Shown one piece after another: positions 14,813 to 14,813 of a stretch of DNA of 14,813 nt; the stretch's first letter is position 1; each line of letters opens with the position of its first letter. This stretch comes from Oscillospiraceae bacterium (lineage in GTDB: Bacteria > Bacillota > Clostridia > Saccharofermentanales > Saccharofermentanaceae): assembly GCA_902767145.1 (NCBI GenBank), contig CACXGG010000077.1:1-14813 (forward strand), written 5' to 3'. The notes below the pieces were generated by a model that had not been told where the DNA came from, did not search any database, and saw only the letters and a list, made by a program, of their open reading frames with translations. The translations under genes were made by a program, and so were the position numbers.

Positions 14813-14813
14813 C

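Overview
The window looks like a chromosomal stretch of a Gram-positive, Clostridia-type bacterium (Bacillota). Lachnospiraceae or a near relative is my best guess. The grounds are AGGAG-type ribosome-binding sites, roughly balanced base composition with AGG/AGA arginine codons, a clostridial-looking GluRS, a DUF975 membrane protein and a lipoprotein-type surface protein. No phage, transposase or CRISPR array is visible.

Layout. (1) 67-1320 (+) is a polytopic membrane protein resembling O-antigen/capsule polymerases. It is convergent with, and overlaps, the next block. (2) 6964-1294 (-) is a tightly packed six-gene block. In transcription order it holds an AroB-like protein, an M28-peptidase-like lipoprotein, D-aminoacyl-tRNA deacylase (dtd), a PAS-GGDEF diguanylate cyclase, a small membrane-anchored coiled-coil protein, and a NagA-type deacetylase reduced to its barrel. 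(3) 7050-10976 (+) is gltX-glnS-DUF975, divergent from block 2 across an 85-bp spacer and ending at a bidirectional terminator. (4) 12111-11035 (-) is an AT-richer, membrane-anchored alpha/beta hydrolase whose upstream region carries two palindromic units exactly 60 bp apart. (5) 13037-12372 (-) is an AqpZ-type aquaporin with its own promoter and terminator. (6) 14324-13146 (-) is a long-form purM, with the RNase P RNA gene (rnpB, about 14718-14362) directly upstream. A possible gene end lies at the right edge.

The most unusual part is block 2. Its first two genes overlap by ATGA, so they are probably translationally coupled, and both encode proteins of well-known metalloenzyme folds that have lost key metal or catalytic residues. 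The AroB homologue lacks all three zinc ligands. The M28 homologue has Gly-Ser where the family has the catalytic Glu-Glu pair, and it lacks the last His. The last gene of the block is a NagA without the beta-sandwich halves that normally flank the barrel. The block therefore looks like a set of repurposed enzymes next to a c-di-GMP synthase, rather than ordinary aromatic or amino-sugar metabolism. What it does cannot be told from the sequence alone.

Annotated starts were moved for three genes (purM, the GGDEF gene and the NagA-like gene), because the longest open frame starts upstream of, or inside, a clear GGAGG ribosome-binding site.
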